DNA of 64,000 bases from Prorocentrum cordatum (GCA_963575745.1 CAUYUJ010015765.1:177501-241500); one strand, 5' to 3'; numbered from the stretch's first letter, positions 10,501 to 22,427 are shown. Program-made: numbers and translations. Notes: generated by a model from the sequence alone, not told the origin.

Positions 10501-11280
10501 AAATCGAGGTTTTCGCAATTTACCGCCTCCAGGGGCCCTCGCTGGGCCCCGGGCCCGTCAAACAACGAGTCGGGTGGAAAAACGGGCCCCGGGGAATGGG
10601 TCGAGACTCCCGGGGGCCCCGCATCGAAAAAAATCACGACATCGGACCTCTGGGGTGTTGTGTTTTGTTTTTGTCGCAGGGCGAACTAAAAAGCATGCTC
10701 CTCGAGGGCCATCGCCGAGAAAAAAAAGCACAAGCAACAAAAAAAACCTCCGAGCGATGCGAAGCCGCCCGGGCAAGTCACAAACGTCCCCGCCCCCGTC
10801 GGGGACGCCGAAGGGCATGCCAGTGCTGTGCGCGGGTGTTGGAGGCGCCCCGCCGCCCCGCCCCGAGCGCTCCCGCCAGCGGGCACTCGAGCCGCGTCGC
10901 GCTCAAGGCGAGGGGAAGGCCCCTTCTCTTGGACCCGTCGTCCCTCCCTCGCCCTGTGATCCCCACCCCGCCGAGGGGGGGGGGGTCCCGGATCGGGGCG
11001 GGGAAGGGGGGAGGGGGGGAGGAGGAGGATGAGGAGGAGGAGGAAGAGGAGGAGGAGGAGGAGGAGGAGGAAGAAAAGGAGGGGGAGGAGGAAGAGGAGG
11101 AGGAAGAACCCCCTGAATGGATACGGAATGATGGTACGATGCCCAACGGCAAACGTTGTCGAAAGCCGACAGCGGCCGCTGTTGGGCTGGTGACTTTTTG
11201 CCTAGGACCTGGAGGGACAACGTCCTCGGAGACGACGACAGCGAGTCGTCTTCAAAATGGGCAGGAACTGCTGTGAATTC
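10501..11280 (+). repeat. Diverged dispersed repeat (partner 17740-18070), with GGA array
   Basis: 11138-11275 (GCCCAACGGCAAACG..., ...GACAGCGAGTC..., GGGCAGGAACTGCT) matches 17955-18062 at reduced identity. 10525-10640 (GGGCCCCGG... TCGAGACTCCCGGGGGCCC) resembles 12830-12920 and 17770-17900. A GGA array interrupts it at 11015-11110. No coding evidence. Confidence 0.55.
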
Positions 11281-11760
11281 TTCGCAAGCGCGTTTCACTA
11301 CTCGCAAAGTAACCACTCACAAATGGCCTGGGTCCGCCGCGGGGATCCATGATGAATTACACCGAGGCAGACGTTTGTTTTTCGGACGCTTGCGAGTAGG
11401 CACTTTGCGAGTGGTGGAACGCGCTCGGTGAAACTAGTCTTCGCCCCCATGAGATCCGCGTCCAGCTCGGTCGTGCCGGCCAGAAAACCCACGACCGGGC
11501 CACACGATAGCCAGAGGCATCCCGCCGGCAATCTCAACACTGGACGGTGCGAGGGCCAATGAGTCGTTCGCTCTGCACGGCGGGCACGCGCGTGTGCGCT
11601 GTCGCCTCCGCATCGCCAGCGGGTGGGCAGCGTCAACTCCCGACGGGCCGTGCGAAGCCACCGTCGCATGGTAGCCGACGCCTCGTCGACAGCATGCAAG
11701 CAGCGCGTGAAGCGTGCCGGTCGTGTTCACTTCTGGCGGCAGGTCCTATAGAGCAGTCGT
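11281..11760. other. No gene seen
   Basis: Anonymous sequence with no recognisable protein, RNA or repeat family. Confidence 0.35.
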
Positions 11761-11960
11761 TTCCAGCTCCTCCTCCTCCTCCTCCTCCTCCTCCTCCTTT
11801 TCCGCCTCCACCTCCTCCTCCTCTTCCTCCTCCTCCTCCTCCTCCTCCTCCTCCTCCTTGTCAGCAGCAGAAGCAGCATCATCATGATCCTCATCATCCT
11901 CATCATGCTCACACTCCTCCTCCCCCTCCCCCTCCTCATCCTCAGCTCCTACCCCTTGGT
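11761..11960. repeat. CTC/CAT microsatellite
   Basis: CTC triplets to about 11862, then CAT/CTC mixed triplets to about 11945. Confidence 0.92.
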
Positions 11961-12330
11961 GAATCAAGCATTTCCAGGTCGGAGACAGATGGACACTCGT
12001 TCCACGTCACACACGATCTTGCCAACGGCAACCTCCCCCGTAATGCCGACTGCTGACGGCTTTGCTGCAGGCCACCCAGATTCGACGACTCCGGAAGGCG
12101 TGGTTTGCAGAGGCTGTGATTTGCAGCCCGCGCATGGGGGCGGGGGAGGGGCAGACGAGGACCTCCACAGGGATCTCTGCCGCGCCCCGACGAGGGCTCG
12201 TTCAAGTATGTGGCGCAAGGAGGGGACCTCCTAAGCACCAGCGGCTCCGATCACAGACTTCGGGACGGAAAAATGAAAAAAGAGCCAACAAAAGACCCCG
12301 AAATCAAAGATAGTCGACAAACTCGTCCCC
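11961..12330. other. No gene seen
   Basis: No gene or known element is visible in this stretch. Confidence 0.3.
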
Positions 12331-12390
12331 GTACTATTTTTTGTCTATTTTTGAACATTCCTCCTGTAGAGGGACATGCCCGCCTTGATA
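12331..12390 (+). repeat. TTAAGTCGGGC foldback family, solo right arm
   Basis: ACTATTTTTTGTCTATTTTTGAACATTCCTCCTGTAGAGGGACATGCCCG matches the right end of the element at 17360-17724 (same order: ACTATTTTTTGACTATTGTT... then CAGAGGGACAGGCCCG). Confidence 0.7.
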
Positions 12391-12403
12391 GTCGCCGACA
12401 ATT

Positions 12404-12552
12404 GGGGCCAGAGCAGATGGGGCCAGAAGATCGGGCCGCATCGCCGATGCACCGGCGACGGCGGGATGGAGAAGCGAGGACGGCAGGCCGCGCCGCATCC
12501 CCAACGCATCGGCGATGCGGCGCAACCCTCCGACCACATCTGCTCTGGCCCC
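12404..12552. repeat. GATGCATC foldback element, copy 3, perfect 16 bp arms
   Basis: GGGGCCAGAGCAGATG at 12404-12419 is exactly complementary to CATCTGCTCTGGCCCC at 12537-12552. The core carries CGCATCGCCGATGC-type words as in the other copies, but the terminal arm sequence differs from copies 2 and 4. Confidence 0.85.
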
Positions 12553-13150
12553 ACCTGGAAGCCTGGAACGGCGACCGCGAGAGAATGGAGACCGTTTTCT
12601 CTTATCCCATGGCGACAACGGGCGTGACCGGGGCGCTGAGGGGGCGTCCTCAGGGGCGCCGGCGCCGTCTGGGAGTGTTCCAAACTGGCTCATTCCCAGA
12701 CGGCGCTGGCGCGAATCGTGACGTGACCAGGGGGGGGAGGGGAGGGCGGGGCCGGTCCCGGACGCCATCGCGAATGATAAAAACGGGATCACGGCCCCAG
12801 ACATGCGACGTCGTCATGTCTTCACTGCGTCGCTCCCCGGAGGTCTGGACCCCTTCCCCAGGACCAGCTTTTCGTCCCGAGCCAGTCTTTCGGCGGTCTC
12901 GGGGCCCGCCAGGGGCCCTGGGAGGCCGAGAATTGACAAGAGCCCTCTTTCGTGACCTCTTCGCAGCGAGAGAAAAGTGTGAGGGGCAGTCCTCGCCCGT
13001 GGAAAACTTGAGGGTCTTCGTCCGCAGCGCAGCCCGGTTCCGGAAAAGCCCGGGGCGCGTGACGGCCTCTAGCCACAGCTCGTGCCAGTCAGAGAACGCG
13101 ACGTCGGGCAGCCTCTGGCTCACGGCTGGCAAAAAGGGACTCGGGGCAGA
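12553..13150. other. No gene seen; repeat remnants
   Basis: 12830-12920 is an inverted, diverged relative of the sequence at 10525-10640. Nothing here is convincingly coding. Confidence 0.4.
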
Positions 13151-13159
13151 TCGTACAGC

Positions 13160-13275
13160 TCATCCTCCTCCTCCTCCTCCTCATCCTCCTCCCCCTCCTC
13201 CTCCTCATCCTCCTCCCCCTCCTCCTCCTCCTCCTCCTCCTCCTCCGCCGCCTCCGCCTCCGCCTCCTCTGCCCT
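13160..13275. repeat. (CTC)n array
   Basis: CTC triplets with CAT, CCC and CGC variants. Confidence 0.95.
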
Positions 13276-13475
13276 CCTTACATCTCCTCCCCCCCTCCTC
13301 TCCACAATTTAACACAATATGAAATACTCTCCCACTTCCCTGGTGGCGTCCGAAGATATCCGACATCCCCCCCGCCGTGTATTGCTTTTACCACACAGGA
13401 TTTCCCGGGTGAAAAACGGTGTTTTTTGTTGTGTTTCCTTTGGGTAAAGCGCTCCGCCGAGGGCGCAGGCCTCCA

Positions 13476-13650
13476 TTTTCGGGTTCCCCGCTCGTTCCGA
13501 ATCGTTGCTCCCGCTGCCAGCGTGGCCTAATTTCCGTGCTTCCGCTCGTTCCGAAATCGTTGCCTCGCGCTGCAAGCGCTGGCCTCATTCCCGCGCTTCC
13601 AGCCCTGTTTTCGAGTCGTGCTTCCGGCTGCGAGCGCTTGGGGTCATTTC
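13476..13650 (+). repeat. Minisatellite, three ~57 bp units
   Basis: Each unit follows the order GCTCGTTCCGAA(T)CGTTGC, then CGCTGC(C/A)AGCG, then TGGCCTCATTTCC. The second and third units are progressively diverged. Confidence 0.75.
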
Positions 13651-13689
13651 CCCGGGCCTATGCCACAGCACACGCGCACACACGCACAC

Positions 13690-13791
13690 ATACCACCACC
13701 ACCACCACCACCACCACCACCACCACCACCACCACCACCACCACCACCACCACCACCACCACCAACCACCACCACCACCAGCACCACCACC

Positions 13792-13822
<31 letters not shown>

Positions 13823-13850
13823 CCACCACCACCACCACCACCACCACAAC
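13690..13850. repeat. (CAC)n array
   Basis: CAC/ACC triplets with CAA and CAG breaks. Confidence 0.96.
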
Positions 13851-13870
13851 CACGCACACACGCACGCACT

Positions 13871-14023
13871 CACGCACGCGCACCACCACCCACTACGCAC
13901 GCGCGCGCGGAGCCACAGGTCCGCTACGACACGCGTCCGCGGATAGAGAAAATTCAGCGCCATGGTAAGAGATGGGAGGGAGGGGTAGGACGTCAGATAT
14001 GACGCGAGCGCACCTAGCTTGTC
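13871..14023 (+). repeat. ~150 bp duplicated segment (partner 30227-30380)
   Basis: From CACGCACGCGCACCACCACC through CGCGTCCGCGGATAGAGAAAA to GCGAGCGCACCTAGCTTGTC the sequence is nearly identical to 30227-30380. Both are preceded by CAC-type and followed by CTC-type microsatellites, so the pair is a recent duplication with its microsatellite context. Confidence 0.9.
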
Positions 14024-14520
14024 TCCTCCCCCTCCCCCACCCCCTCCCCCTCCTTCCTCTCCTCATCATCATCATCTCATCATCATCATCATCATCATCA
14101 TCATCTCACTCATATCATCATATCTCAATCATCATCATCATTCATCACATCATCATTCAATCATCGTCATCATCATAATCATCATTCATCATTTCATCAT
14201 GAACATTTCATCATCATCAGATCATATCATCATCATCAATCATCATCATCAATCACGTTTACTCACATTTTCATTCATTTTACCATTCATATCCGCCGCC
14301 CGCCGCCTCCTCCCGCCTTCTCTCCGCCTCCCCTCCTCCTCCTCCTCCTCCTCCTCCCTCCTCCTCCTCCTCCTCTGCTCCTCCTTCCTCCCCCCCCCTC
14401 CCCCCCCCTCCCCTCCCCCTCCTACTCCTCCTCCTCTCCTCCTACTCTCCTTCTCCTCCTCCTCGTCCTCCTCCTCCTCCTCCTCCTCCTCCTCCTCCTC
14501 GTCCTCCTCCTCCTCCTCAT
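14024..14520. repeat. CTC, CAT and CTC arrays
   Basis: CTC/CCC to 14063, ATC/CAT triplets to about 14290, then CTC triplets to 14517. Confidence 0.93.
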
Positions 14521-14574
14521 ATAGCCGAGAGCCAGTGTCGGCTGGCGCATCTGAGGGGGTGGCGCGAGGGGGGG

Positions 14575-14727
14575 GGCGGCCTTCTGAGAAGGCGGAGGGG
14601 CTGGTCAGAAGGTAGGGGCCTACTTAGAAGGACCTGGCGGCTTCTAGGAAGGCTTTTCAGGAGCCCCTGGGTCCTTCTGGGAAGGCCCCTGCCTCCAAAG
14701 AAGTCCCGCCGCCTTCTTAGAAGCCCA
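14575..14727. repeat. TTCT-N-AGAAGG palindrome cluster
   Basis: The words CCTTCTGAGAAGG, CTTAGAAGG, CTTCTAGGAAGG, CCTTCTGGGAAGG and CCTTCTTAGAAG occur at roughly 20-30 bp intervals. Similar clusters are at 29590-29665 and 37998-38085. Confidence 0.7.
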
Positions 14728-15640
14728 CCCCCATCGCGCCACCCCCTTGCGGGCGCCTCCAACAATGTATAGAGGGCAGAAGCCACCGTCATGGGAAGCA
14801 CCCCACGCAAGCAAAGCCCTCTCAGCAGTTGGCAAGACTGAAGCGCCCAGGTTGGAGATGCATCATCGTGGGCGCCCGACGCAAGACCAGGTGGACTTCC
14901 AACCAGGATGGCCCGGTCGGTGGCTTCGCGGGGCCACCCGAGGCGGCTGTGCGCCGGCGGCGCGTGGCTGGGCCCGGACAGGCTGGCTTGTCGAAGCCCG
15001 ACAACCCATCCCTGCATGCTCAGGGTTTCGCTGGGGTCGTCGCGGTGACCCCTGAGATCAGGATGTCGCACTTGTTCACGACAAGCGCTTTTGCCTTGCT
15101 TCGAGATCCAGACACCTCAAGGATCCATCTGGCTCGAAAATGCCGCAGAGAGATGGGGCCCAAGGCTCTGGACTACTCCGGATTCCATGAGAAAGCGGGG
15201 GGGGGTCACATTTGGAGGGCGGTCTCACTTGAGCTGCCGTGGAGGGTTCGGGGCGGGGCTGGGCAAAAGACCGCCCTCTCACGGATCGTCTGGGTGGGAA
15301 GTCTGGAACTGCTCCTCTGCGAGGGCTGTGACCCCCCCCCCTCACTCCCAAACTTGGGCGAGTCGCTGCACGATGCTGCACGTCGTGACGTCGGCTCTCA
15401 GGGACGCACCCCTCTCCACTGGTGGTGAAAGGGGGGCGGGCAGGGGCGCCTCGCACCACGGGGGGGGGGGGCTCGCTCCCGCCGCTCCGGCGGCGCCCTG
15501 GCCCCTGGCCCAAGCACGGGGGGGGCGCGCCCACTCCGCCACGAGACGGGGGCGATCGGTGCTCGGGCTCCTCGGAGGGGGGAGGGGAACCAGGGGCCGC
15601 CCCGTCTGCTGCACTGTCTTCCCTGGGGCCGTGGGCGACC
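14728..15640. other. No gene seen
   Basis: GC-rich sequence with long accidental frames on both strands (14829-15428 plus; 15076-15400 minus). No residues resembling a known family. Confidence 0.35.
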
Positions 15641-15775
15641 CGAGGAGGAGGAGGGGGAGGAGGAGGAGGAGGAGGAGGAGGAGGAGGAGGAGGAGGAGGA
15701 GGAGGAGGAGGAGGAGGTGAACGGGGAGGAGGAGGAGGAGGAGGAGGAGGAGGAGGAGGAGGAGGAGGAGGAGAT
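15641..15775. repeat. (GGA)n array
   Basis: GGA triplets with GTGAACGGG interruption near 15717. Confidence 0.96.
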
Positions 15776-15973
15776 CCCCAGGGTGGCTCCAAGAGGCCTC
15801 GCCACAGCCGTGGGGACCGCGGGAGGGGCTCCCCGAACGACGCTCGAGAGAGAGCTGCGCGAAGGGTGGGGGGGCGAGGAGGAGGCGAACTGCGCCGACC
15901 TTGCAGACGTGCTGCAGCAGATTTGTGCGCGGATTGCTGTCAATGCAAAGCCCCGAAACGGCGAGCGAAAAAC

Positions 15974-16044
15974 GAAGTGAATTTCGCGTGGATTCTGTTT
16001 AGTGTTCAATCCTGGCCCCAAAAAATCCGCACGAAATTCACTTC
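15974..16044. repeat. 21 bp inverted repeat
   Basis: GAAGTGAATTTCGCGTGGATT at 15974-15994 is complementary, with one mismatch, to AATCCGCACGAAATTCACTTC at 16024-16044. Confidence 0.8.
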
Positions 16045-17002
16045 GAAATCTGGAGCGAAATTCTCCAGGACACTCCGGGCCCATCCTATCGCTTGCCGAA
16101 CGAAATCCGCTCTGCGATGTTGGCGCCATGGGACGAGGGAGGCGCAGTTCGGAAACGAACGCCCAGGATCCCCAAGATGGCTCCAAGAGGCCTCGCCATA
16201 TCCAGTGGACCAGGGGGGGAGGGAAAAGCTCCCGAAGCTCGAGGCCGCCCGATCTGGCGACGGGTCGGGGCCGAGATTGTGCACGGCAACGGGACCCGTC
16301 GCTCATCCACGCGCCCTGATCCGTATCCGCAGGGGAGGGACAAAAAAAACATGATCGACCCAGGAACCTGGAAAGGGATATTAGAAATGCGAAGTATGGC
16401 AACGTTTCCAAGACACCTGATTGGGCCACGGGCCATTGCAATGCTGACTGTATCGATCTTGATGTACCGTGCCAAAGGCTGTGGTGCTGTGCTGTGCCGA
16501 GCGGAACTGCATCCAGGCGAGAGGTCCGAGCTTCGCGGGGGCTTCTCGAGTCGGCGCGGAAGCCCGCAGAAGCTGGCGCGCGGAGCGCGCCAGGGGCGAC
16601 GCCCGAGGCGCCGCCACGGGGTGTCCAGCGCCGATCACAGAACATTCGCGCGGAGCTTCGAGAAATGATGCTTCTCTTCCTCGAGTGTCTGCGCTTCCCC
16701 TACACTTGGGCTCCATCCTCCCTGCCCTTCTGCTCGTTGCTTCCCTCACTTTCTTCCTTTCCTCCTGCTCCCTGCCTGCTGTCTCCGCCATGCCCATCTT
16801 CTGCCTGCCCGCCCGCCCCGCTGGCCCTGGCCTCGAGCCTGGGCGTTCGTCACCGTCTGCCTGCCTCTCCCCACCTCGCCCCCCTCGGCTGGGCATCACA
16901 GCACGGCCTGCCTGGGACCAGCGTGGCGGCATCGATGGCTTCGGCAGGAGGGCCTGTCGGTTTGGGGGGGTCCTGCGTTGGCTTGACCTGTGTCTATGAG
17001 GG
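16045..17002. other. No gene seen; repeat fragments
   Basis: 16265-16318 (AACGGGACCCGTCGC.. ATCCACGCGCC) belongs to a short family also present at 22460-22500 and 29550-29582. 16565-16610 is a partial relative of the foldback at 3203. GGCTCCAAGAGGCCTCGCCA occurs at 15784-15803 and again at 16180-16199. Confidence 0.45.
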
Positions 17003-17158
17003 GGGTCCAGGACACACAAAGAAATACACCCAACCTAAAGGATTCCCCATATTTTCCCATATTTTCTGGGTTCTCGTCTTCCCCCCGCTTCCCATACTTT
17101 CCCATATTCTCCTGGGACTCGGCGATTAATTGTCTGTGTGCTTATTCTCCTCCTGAGT
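17003..17158 (+). repeat. CATATTTTCCC dispersed element, short copy
   Basis: GGACACACAAAGAAATACACCC... CCCATATTTTCCCATATTTTC... CTGGGACTCGGCGATTAATTGTCTGTGTG... CTCCTCCTGA follows the same order as the copies at 24421 and 28801, without internal expansion. Confidence 0.75.
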
Positions 17159-17359
17159 CTGGCCAGACTCGCTCCACGACCACGGCGGCTCGCCCAGGCG
17201 AAGCCCTCCGGCGCAGGCCCCGCGGGGGTGCACGCGCGCGGCGCGCGAGGGGCCTCCTCCCCCAAGGGAGAGGCGCCCGCAGCGCGCGCCGCGTGCGCCG
17301 GCAGGTGCGCAAGGGAGGCGGGCTCTGCGGGCCCGACCTCCAGAGGTGCGCTCCCAGGC

Positions 17360-17565
17360 TTAAGTCGGGCCTGTCCCCCTACAGGGGGCTTTTCGACGAA
17401 AAATAATAATAATAATAATCGTAATAATAGTAGTAAACATAATAATAAGAATCCTAATAATAGTAATAGTAATCATAATAATAATAATACTAATACTAAT
17501 AATAATAATACTAACAATAATAATAATAATAATAATAGTAATAGCGCTAATAATAATAATACTAA

Positions 17566-17609
<44 letters not shown>

Positions 17610-17724
17610 ATAATAATAATGCTCCCAGAATGCTCAAAGATACCCAAAACAAAAAACAACATCCCCTGACTATTTTTTGACTATTGTTGAATATTCCCCC
17701 TGCAGAGGGACAGGCCCGACTTAA
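17360..17724. repeat. TTAAGTCGGGC foldback (MITE-like) element, 365 bp
   Basis: Terminal inverted repeats: TTAAGTCGGGCCTGTCCCCC with TACAGGGGGC at the left, and CCCCTGCAGAGGGACAGGCC with CGACTTAA at the right. The middle is a TAA/TAG microsatellite (17400-17620). A minimal copy is at 27967-28055 and a solo arm at 12331. Confidence 0.85.
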
Positions 17725-18100
17725 TCCCAGGCGTCGGGCGTCTCGACAAGATCGAGGCGGAGGTTTCTCGCTGCGTCTGGCCTCTCGGGGCCCGCGCCGG
17801 GCCTCGGGGCCGAAAGCATGCAGCGACTCGGGGCGAGAAAAAAGAGCGGTCCCGGGGAGGAGTGGTCGGGGGGTCGGGGGCCCGCGCCTCGACAGAATCG
17901 AGACGTCGGGCGTCTGGGTTTGGCACGCCCGAGATGGGTGCGGGAGAACTGGGCACGACGCCCAACGGCAAACGTGGTCCCAAATCGGCGGCGGCCGCTG
18001 GTGGGTACCGCGGCCGCGGCGACACCGACAGCGAGTCCGGCGGAGCGTGGGCAGGAACTGCTCTTTGTTCGGCCCCGTGGAGGCGGCCAGAAGGGGGGTC
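17725..18100 (+). repeat. Dispersed repeat, partner of 10501-11280
   Basis: CGACGCCCAACGGCAAACG... GGCGGCCGCTG... GACAGCGAGTCC... GGGCAGGAACTGCTCTT corresponds to 11138-11275. The upstream CTCGGGGCCCGCGCCGGGCC block resembles 12890-12920. Confidence 0.5.
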
Positions 18101-18114
18101 TTTTGGAGTCCCGA

Positions 18115-18305
18115 AACGGTGCGGTGACACACCGTGCGGTGACCTCGAAATCCCCCAAGACCTCACCGCACGGTGCGTCACCGCACGGTCTTGGGACCCT
18201 GGAGGCCCCCGTCGCCCGAGACGTCCTCGGAGAACGACCCCGAGTCCCAAAACCGTGCGGTGACCCCGAATCCCCACCGACTCACCGCACGGTGTGGTCA
18301 CCGCC
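18115..18305. repeat. Cluster of ACCGTGCGGTGA / TCACCGCACGGT words
   Basis: The 11-mer CACCGCACGGT or its complement occurs about seven times in 190 bp in both orientations, forming several nested hairpins. No gene. Confidence 0.8.
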
Positions 18306-18483
18306 CCGTTTGGGGGCCTCCGAGGTCTGCGCTGGATGGGCCCTGGCAAGACCAGTCCGGAGGGGACGGGGGGCACACGCGGCACTCGATGCCCACCTGT
18401 GAGTCGGGTGCGCGCCAACACGGATCAGGGGTCCATGGACCTGGCGCGTGGGCACCAGATCCACGGATCGGGGAAGGCACCCC

Positions 18484-18485
<2 letters not shown>

Positions 18486-18521
<36 letters not shown>

Positions 18522-20464
18522 GTATATATATATATATATACAAGACTGAATTGGCGCTGCGCGCCATGCACCGTGGTCCTTTGAGTTCTGCACGCAAGCA
18601 GAATGCGTGCGTGCGTACATGCGCGCATCCATGTATACACGCGCACGTGCATGCACGTTCCGTATAAATGTCTAGGTGTATACAATATACTTGACTTGCG
18701 TATGTGTATATACAGCGTACATATGTACATACAAATTTAGGTGTGTAAGGGTATGAACATGCATATGCAACTCGTACGGGGCATCCTCGGACATCTTCGC
18801 TGCATGCCACGAGACCCTCAACGACTGGGTCACAATGTGAAATGTCATGGGAGCAAAATCAATGAATGTTGGCATTCGGAAATATCGTGGGGGTGTTTTC
18901 GGGGCCCTCGTGGGCCGTTTTGGCGCCTTCATGGGCCGTCCTGGGGCCTTCTTGGGCCGTCTTGGGGAGCTTGGGCCCGCTGGGGCCACCTTTGGACCCA
19001 TCTTGGGCACTTCCAGGGACCTCCCATGGCCCTTTTGGGTCTGTGCTGGGAGCCCTTGGGGGGCCTCTTGGTTCCATTATGGGCTGTCTTGGGGCTCTCG
19101 TGGGCGATCGTGGGGCCCAGCTCGGCTGTCTTGAAGAGGGGGCCTTTTGGAGCGTCTGGAGGCGAGGGGGCTTTGAAACCGTTTTGAAAACTGACTAAAT
19201 CCGAAAGGCGAATATGCTAAAATTGCAAGTCTTACAAAGGGAATGGGACGATTGTTGTGCTTTGAAGGCCCCTTGGAAAGCTTTTTGGGGTGCCTTAGGG
19301 GTCTTTATGTTGGCATTCGGAAAGATCGTGGGGGTGTTTTCGGGGCCCTCATGGGCCGTTTTGGTGCTTTCATGGGCCGTCCTGGGGCCTTCTTGGGCCG
19401 TCTTGGGGAGCTTGGGCCCGCTGGAGCCCCCTTTGGACCCATCTTGGGCACTTCCGGGGACCTCCCATGGCCCTTTTGGGTCTGTGCTGGGAGCCCTTGG
19501 GGGGCCTCTTGGTTCCATTATGGGCTATCTTGGGGCTCTCGTGGGCGATCGTGGGGCCCGGCTCGGCCGTCTTGAAGCTTTCTTGGGGGCCTTTTGGGGC
19601 GTCTGGAGGCGACCTCGGGGGCTTTGAAACCTTGAAAGCTGATGAAATCCGAAAGGCGGATATGGAAATTGCAAGTTTTACAAAGGGAATGGGACGATTT
19701 TGTGCTTTGAAGGCCCCTTGGAAAGCTTTTTGGGGTGCCTTGGGGGTCTTTATGTTGGCATTCGGAAACATCGTGGGGGTGTTTTCGGGGCCCTCGTGGG
19801 CCGTTTTGGCGCCTTCATGGGCCGTCCTGGGGCCTTCTTGGGCCGTCTTGGGGAGCTTGGGCCCGCTGGAGCCCCCTTTGGACCCATCTTGGGCACTTCC
19901 GGGGACCTCCCATGGCCCTTTTGGGTCTGTGCTGGGAGCCCTTGGGGGGCCTCTTGGTTCCATTATGGGCTGTCTTGGGGCTCTCGTGGGCGATCGTGGG
20001 GCCCGGCTCGGCTGTCTTGAAGCTTTCTTGGGGGCCTTTGAGGCGTCTGGAGGCGATCTCGGAGGCTTTGAAACCGTTTTGAAAGCTGACGAAATCCGAC
20101 AGGCGGATATGCTGAAATTGCAAGTTTTACGAAGGAAATGGGACGATGTTTGTGCTTTGAAGGCCCCTTGGAAAACTTTTTGGGGTGCCTTGGGGGTCCT
20201 TTGGGCCGTCCTGACGCAATTGGGGTCCCTCTTGGAGCGCTCTTGTGCTGTCTGGGGCCTCCCTTGAGCCTTTCTGATGACCCCACGGATCGCTCTGGGT
20301 CTGCTGGCAAGGCGTTTGTGGAGACCCGGAAAGCCGGGTGACCTTTTCCAAGGACGTCCCGAGAACCCCAGATCCCGGGGGTCCAGTTTTTGTTGTTGGG
20401 GGGGGTGATGGTTTTCCCCCCCCCGGGCTTGCAAAAATATAGGAAGAGGAATAGATGTGTATAT
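18486..20464 (+). repeat. Higher-order repeat block 1
   Basis: Starts with a TA array (18489-18541). A ~300 bp leader follows (from CAAGACTGAATTGGCGC to GTCATGGGAGCAAAATCAAT), then three ~441-445 bp subrepeats starting ATGTTGGCATTCGGA at 18866, 19307 and 19752. A tail with GATCGCTCTGGGTCTGCTGG closes the block. Block 2 repeats the same order. Each subrepeat contains GGGCCGTTTTGG, GGGCCGTCCTGG and GGGCCGTCTTGG words at ~30 bp spacing. Frames are open on both strands, with no sign of selection visible by eye. Confidence 0.9.
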
Positions 20465-20467
20465 ATC

Positions 20468-20505
<38 letters not shown>

Positions 20506-22412
20506 AGACTGAATTCGCGCTGCGCGCCATGCACCATGGTCCTTTGAGTTCTGCACGCAAGCAGAATGCGTGTGTGCGTACATGCGCGCATGCATGTATA
20601 CGCGCGCACGTGCATGCACGTTCCGTATAAACGTCTAGGTGTATATAATATACTTCAATTGTTGTATGTGTGTATGCAGCGTACATATGCACATATAAAT
20701 TTAGGTGTGTTAGGGTATGAACATGCATATGCAACTCGCACGGGGCATCCTCGGGCATCTTCGCTGCATGCCACGAGACCCTCAACGACTGGGTCACAAT
20801 GTGAAATGTCATGGGAGCAAAATCAATGAATGTTGGCATTCGGAAACATCGTGGGGGTGTTTTGGGGTCGGGGCCCTCGTGGGCCGTTTTGGCGCCTTCA
20901 TGGGCCGTCCTGGGGCCTTCGTGGGCCGTCTTGGGGGGCTTGGGCCCGCTGGAGCCACCTTTGGACCCATCTTGGGCACTTCCGGGGACCTCCCATGGCC
21001 ATTGTTGGGTCTGTGCCGGGAGCCCTTGGGGGGCCTCTTGGTTCCATTATGGGCTGTCTTGGGGCTCTCCTGGGCGATCGTGGGGCCCGGCTCGGCTGTC
21101 TTGAAGCTTTCTTGGGGGCCTTTTGGAGCGTCTTGAGGCGATCTCGGAGGCTTTGAAACCGTCTCGAAAGCTGATGAAATCCGAAAGGCGGATATGCTAA
21201 AATTGTAAGTTTTACAGAAAGGGAATGGGACGATTGTTGTGCTTTGAAGGCCCCTTGGAAAGCTTTTTGGGGTGCCTTGGGGGCCTTTATGTTGGCATTC
21301 GGAAACATCGTGGGGGTGTTTTCGGGGCCCTCGTGGGCCGTTTTGGCGCCTTCATGGGCCGTCCTGGGGCCTTCTTGGGCCGTCTTGGGAGGCTTGGGCC
21401 CGCTGGAGCCACCTTTGGACCCATCTTGGGCACTTCCGGGGACCTCCCATGGCCATTTTTGGGTCTGTGCCGGGAGCCCTTGGGGAGCCTCTTGGTTCCA
21501 TTATGCGCTGTCTTGGGGCTCTCGTGGGCGATCGTGGCGCCCGGCTCGGCCGTCTTGAAGCTTTCTTGGGGGCCTTTTGGGGCGTCTGGAGGCGATCTCG
21601 GGGGCTTTGAAACCTTCTTGAAAGCTGATGAAATTGTAAGTTTTACAGAAAGGGAATGGGACGATTGTTGTGCTTTGAAGGCCCCTTGGAAAGCTTTTTG
21701 GGGTGCCTTGGGGGCCTTTATGTTGGCATTCGGAAACATCGTGGGGGTGTTTTCGGGGCCCTCGTGGGCCGTTTTGGCGCCTTCATGGGCCGTCCTGGGG
21801 CCTTCTTGGGCCGTCTTGGGGAGCTTGGGCCCGCTGGAGCCCCCTTTGGACCCATCTTGGGCACTTCCGGGGACCTCCCATGGCCCTTTTGGGTCTGTGC
21901 TGGGAGCCCTTGGGGGGCCTCTTGGTTCCATTATGGGCTGTCTTGGGGCTCTCGGGGGCGATCGTGGGGCCCGGCTCGGCCGTCTTGAAGCTTTCTTGGG
22001 GGCCTTTTGGGGCGTCTTGAGGCGATCTCGGAGGCTTTGAAACCGTCTTGAAAGCTGATGAAATCCAAAAGGCGAATATGCTAAAATTGTAAGTTTTACG
22101 AAGGAAATGGGACGATGTTTGTGCTTTGAAGGCCCCTTGGAAAACTTTTTGGGGTGCCTTGGGGGTCGTTTGGGCCGTCCTGACGAAATTGGAGTCCCTC
22201 TTGGAGCGCTCTTGTGCTGTCTGGGGCCTCCCTTGAGCCTTTCTAATGACCCCACGGATCGCTCTGGGTCTGCTGGCAAGGCGTTTGTGGAGACCCGGAA
22301 AGCCGGGTGACCTTTTCCAAGGACGTCCAAGGGAGCCCGAGAACCCCAGGGTGCAGTTTTGGGGGGGGGGAGGGTTTCCCCCCCCCCCGGGTTTGTAAAA
22401 ATATAGGAAGAG
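20465..22412 (+). repeat. Higher-order repeat block 2
   Basis: Repeats block 1: TA array (20467-20503), the same leader, three subrepeats at 20830, 21289 and 21720, and the same tail ending near the run of G at 22360-22390. The spacing between equivalent points is about 1.96 kb. Confidence 0.9.
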
Positions 22413-22427
22413 GAATATAGAAGGCCA

